From Leptospiraceae bacterium (lineage in GTDB: Bacteria > Spirochaetota > Leptospiria > Leptospirales > Leptospiraceae): a stretch of DNA of 64,000 bases. The stretch is taken from positions 62,001 to 126,000 of the forward strand of contig JADJSX010000023.1 of assembly GCA_016711485.1 (NCBI GenBank). The letters are read 5' to 3'. Both the position numbers and the translations under genes were made by a program. The notes beneath the pieces were generated by a model, which saw only the letters and a list, made by a program, of their open reading frames with translations, was not told where the DNA came from and did no database searches. Shown piece by piece: positions 62,635 through 64,000 of this stretch (position 1 is its first letter; each line of letters begins with the position of its first letter).

Positions 62635-63515
62635 TCATTTTTTTATTAAATTTAATTTATTTTTAGAAAACTTAAGAGGAGATATCCAGCCTAAAGAAGA
62701 GTGTGGCCTAATAGTATTATATTTTACAGCAAATTCAAGAATACTTTTTTCTGCTTCTTCTATGGAGTTGTACTGATGAATATTAATTTCCTGTCTCTTC
62801 AAAGTTTTATTAAATGATTCTGAATGTGCGTTTTCATATGCATTGCCTCTACACATAGAGATTTTCATTTGGGACTTCTCTACAAGTTTTATATATTTAC
62901 TGGAACAATATCTAACATCACTATCAGTGTGATGTATATACTTAGAGAGGTCATCTCTTTTACTGATAGCTTGTTCCAAAGTTCGATAAACAAGATCTGT
63001 ATTATTTATTCTAGAAACAGATATTCCTAAAAATCTCTCTATTTGTTAAATCTAATAAATGTGCACAATAATGGTTTTTACCTTTTATATCGAAAGCAGT
63101 TACGTCACCAACTATGACTGGATACTCTTGAATATCCGCTTCTATTAGTAGGTTTGAGTATTTTCGTAAATGGTGTTTTGAATTTGTGCTTCCAGAGTAA
63201 TATGCCTTTTTCGCCCTGCAATTTAGCTGATTTTCGCGCATTAATCTCTGCACTCGGTTCCTTCCGATCTGCATAGTTTCTTTCAATTTGGAAGCGCAAC
63301 TTCGGTATCCGGAAAGAGGAAGAAGCTCTATGATTGATTCAATTTTTTTGACAATTTTAGAATCCCTTTCACGTTTCCTTTCTTTAAAGTCTGACGAATA
63401 GTAATAAGACGACAGACCCAGTTCAATAACTTTGCAACTAGCCTTAACCCCAAATTCAGGAGCAAGATATTTCTGAATTATTTTCCGCTTATATTGTATT
63501 TCTTCTCTATTTCCT
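62635..63515 (-). pseudogene. IS3-type orfB transposase, frameshifted
   Basis: The integrase core is recognisable: helix-turn-helix part LPLSGYRSCASKLKET, first Asp in VIVGDVTAFDIKG, second Asp in HHTDSDVRYCS, Glu in NAHSESFNKTLKRQE, and the tail IRPHSSLGWISP. The frame changes near 63026-63034, between REIF and GISVSR. Its start lies in a frame that a simple -1 slip from orfA would not reach, because the -1 frame ends after EEIEKKYNISGK. The catalytic residues survive but the protein cannot be made whole. Confidence 0.85.
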
Positions 63516-63773
63516 CTTTTTTTTTAATATGTGGATTGTCAGAGATGCTTCAGCTAACGCACTTTCTAATTCTGCTACTCGCTTTCTCAGTGAAAATTCT
63601 GTTGAATTCATACTCTGAAATTTTTTATTATTGAATGCCTTTCCCCAATCACGAACAGTCTGCGATGTTATACTTTCCCTCTGTGCTATTTGTGCTGCTG
63701 AGCTTTGTCCTGAAGTATATTCAAGCACTATTTTCTCTTTAAACTCATTGCTAAAATTCTTACGTTTTATCAT
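63507..63773 (-). CDS. IS3-type orfA transposase regulator
   Basis: This 88-residue protein has a helix-turn-helix (FSNEFKEKIVLEYTSGQSSA, SITSQTVRDW) and a leucine-zipper-like end (LRKRVAELESALAEA). It ends in an A9-G run that would be the natural slip site for making the OrfAB fusion. The same first codons occur as a fragment at 25730-25833. Confidence 0.88.
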   Translation of the reverse strand: MIKRKNFSNEFKEKIVLEYTSGQSSAAQIAQRESITSQTVRDWGKAFNNKKFQSMNSTEFSLRKRVAELESALAEASLTIHILKKKRK

Positions 63774-63829
63774 CTTGCCATCCTTTCATTTACTCTAACT
63801 TCCGATTCCAAAAAAACGGTGTCTGTCCA

Positions 63830-64000
63830 ATTGAAATCGAATCTATATTATTGGAAGATGTGTTTACTGAATTAAATGCAAACTTTCAATTACAGTTAAA
63901 TGAAAAAAAGTTAAAATTAATTATCCAATGCCCGAAAGACCTTCGGCTAAATACAAATCGCCTTCGTTTACGGAGAGCCATTGAAAATGCACTTACTAAT
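63830..64000 (+). pseudogene. Histidine kinase fragment, 5' part lost at the IS junction
   Basis: The frame is open from the IS boundary to the window end: IEIESILLEDVFTELNANFQ, then KLKLIIQCPKDLRLNTNRL and RRAIENALTN. This is the start of a HATPase domain with its N-box (ENALTN). The upstream sensor and H-box are not on the other side of the IS, so the break was not a simple insertion. It may continue beyond the window. Confidence 0.75.

Larger units (their letters stand above)
62611..63829 (-). mobile_element. IS3-family insertion sequence, defective
   Basis: The element is about 1219 bp. The right end TGGAGTGAACCTC then TTTTTTTGGAATCA and the complement of the left end TGGACAGACACCG then TTTTTTTGGAATCG form imperfect inverted repeats starting with TG, as in the IS3 family. 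It carries orfA and a broken orfB. No matching target duplication is seen (AAG left, ATT right), which points to deletion or rearrangement after insertion. It cuts a histidine kinase gene on its right side. Confidence 0.88.

Noticed and set aside
1..64000. CRISPR arrays, tRNA and rRNA genes
   Set aside because: No regularly spaced repeats with unique spacers, no cloverleaf-like sequence with a recognisable T-loop, and no rRNA-like stretch was seen by eye; a covariance-model scan would be decisive.

Overview
The window is AT-rich, gene-dense bacterial DNA that most resembles a spirochaete of the Leptospira group. This rests on several short lipoboxes ending in Asn/Gln/Gly-Cys, an outer-membrane TonB-dependent receptor, many two-component and cyclic-nucleotide proteins, a STAS / anti-sigma kinase / SpoIIE-phosphatase cassette, and an anaerobic-type pyruvate:ferredoxin oxidoreductase. 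The assignment is inference; there is no rRNA or marker gene to prove it. I saw no rRNA, tRNA or CRISPR array.

Layout. 0-2.2 kb: the end of a surface-polysaccharide-type region, with an unrecognised partial protein and two family-2 glycosyltransferases. 2.2-6.8 kb: a nifJ operon. 7-9.9 kb: a secreted G8-domain protein split by one in-frame TGA. 10.5-15.1 kb: a partner-switching cassette (conserved protein, STAS antagonist, RsbW-like kinase, membrane SpoIIE phosphatase). 15.3-22.9 kb: a large hybrid histidine kinase, CheR, CheB and two receiver-kinase proteins. 23-27.6 kb: dps, class I fumarase and an ankyrin protein. 28-39 kb: a second signalling block with a diguanylate cyclase, YceI-like protein, PAS proteins, FNR-like regulator, two class III nucleotidyl cyclases and an ankyrin protein. 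39-54 kb: an accessory region with lipoproteins, a YidD-like protein, a TlpA-like thioredoxin, Uma2, a HepT/MntA toxin-antitoxin pair, a TonB-dependent receptor, a PrsW-like protease and methyltransferases, broken up by many small repeats. 54.4-59.8 kb: a cupin lipoprotein, an sdpRI-type operon divergent from a serine hydrolase, a wrecked histidine kinase and a thiopurine methyltransferase. 60-64 kb: a hybrid histidine kinase, an IS3-family element, and a kinase gene cut by that element.

How the genes work together. The dominant theme is signal transduction. The SpoIIE phosphatase at 12.4 kb and the adenylate cyclase at 33.4 kb carry the same large, apparently undescribed extracytoplasmic sensor joined to different outputs. 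Two of the receiver/PAS kinases have lost the phospho-accepting histidine while keeping the ATP-binding domain. Four to five FNR-type palindromes (TGAT-N4-ATCA) sit in the gaps of the 29-36 kb block around an FNR-like regulator gene, which suggests a local regulon.

The second theme is small non-autonomous repeats. One family is about 110-120 bp with TATACC ends. A second is about 60-160 bp with CTCACCTTAC ends, three copies of which carry exact 7-bp target duplications, one of them inside a dead kinase gene. A third begins near AGCGGCT, and there are fragments of the resident IS3-type element. The HepT/MntA pair is bracketed by two nearly identical copies of the first family.
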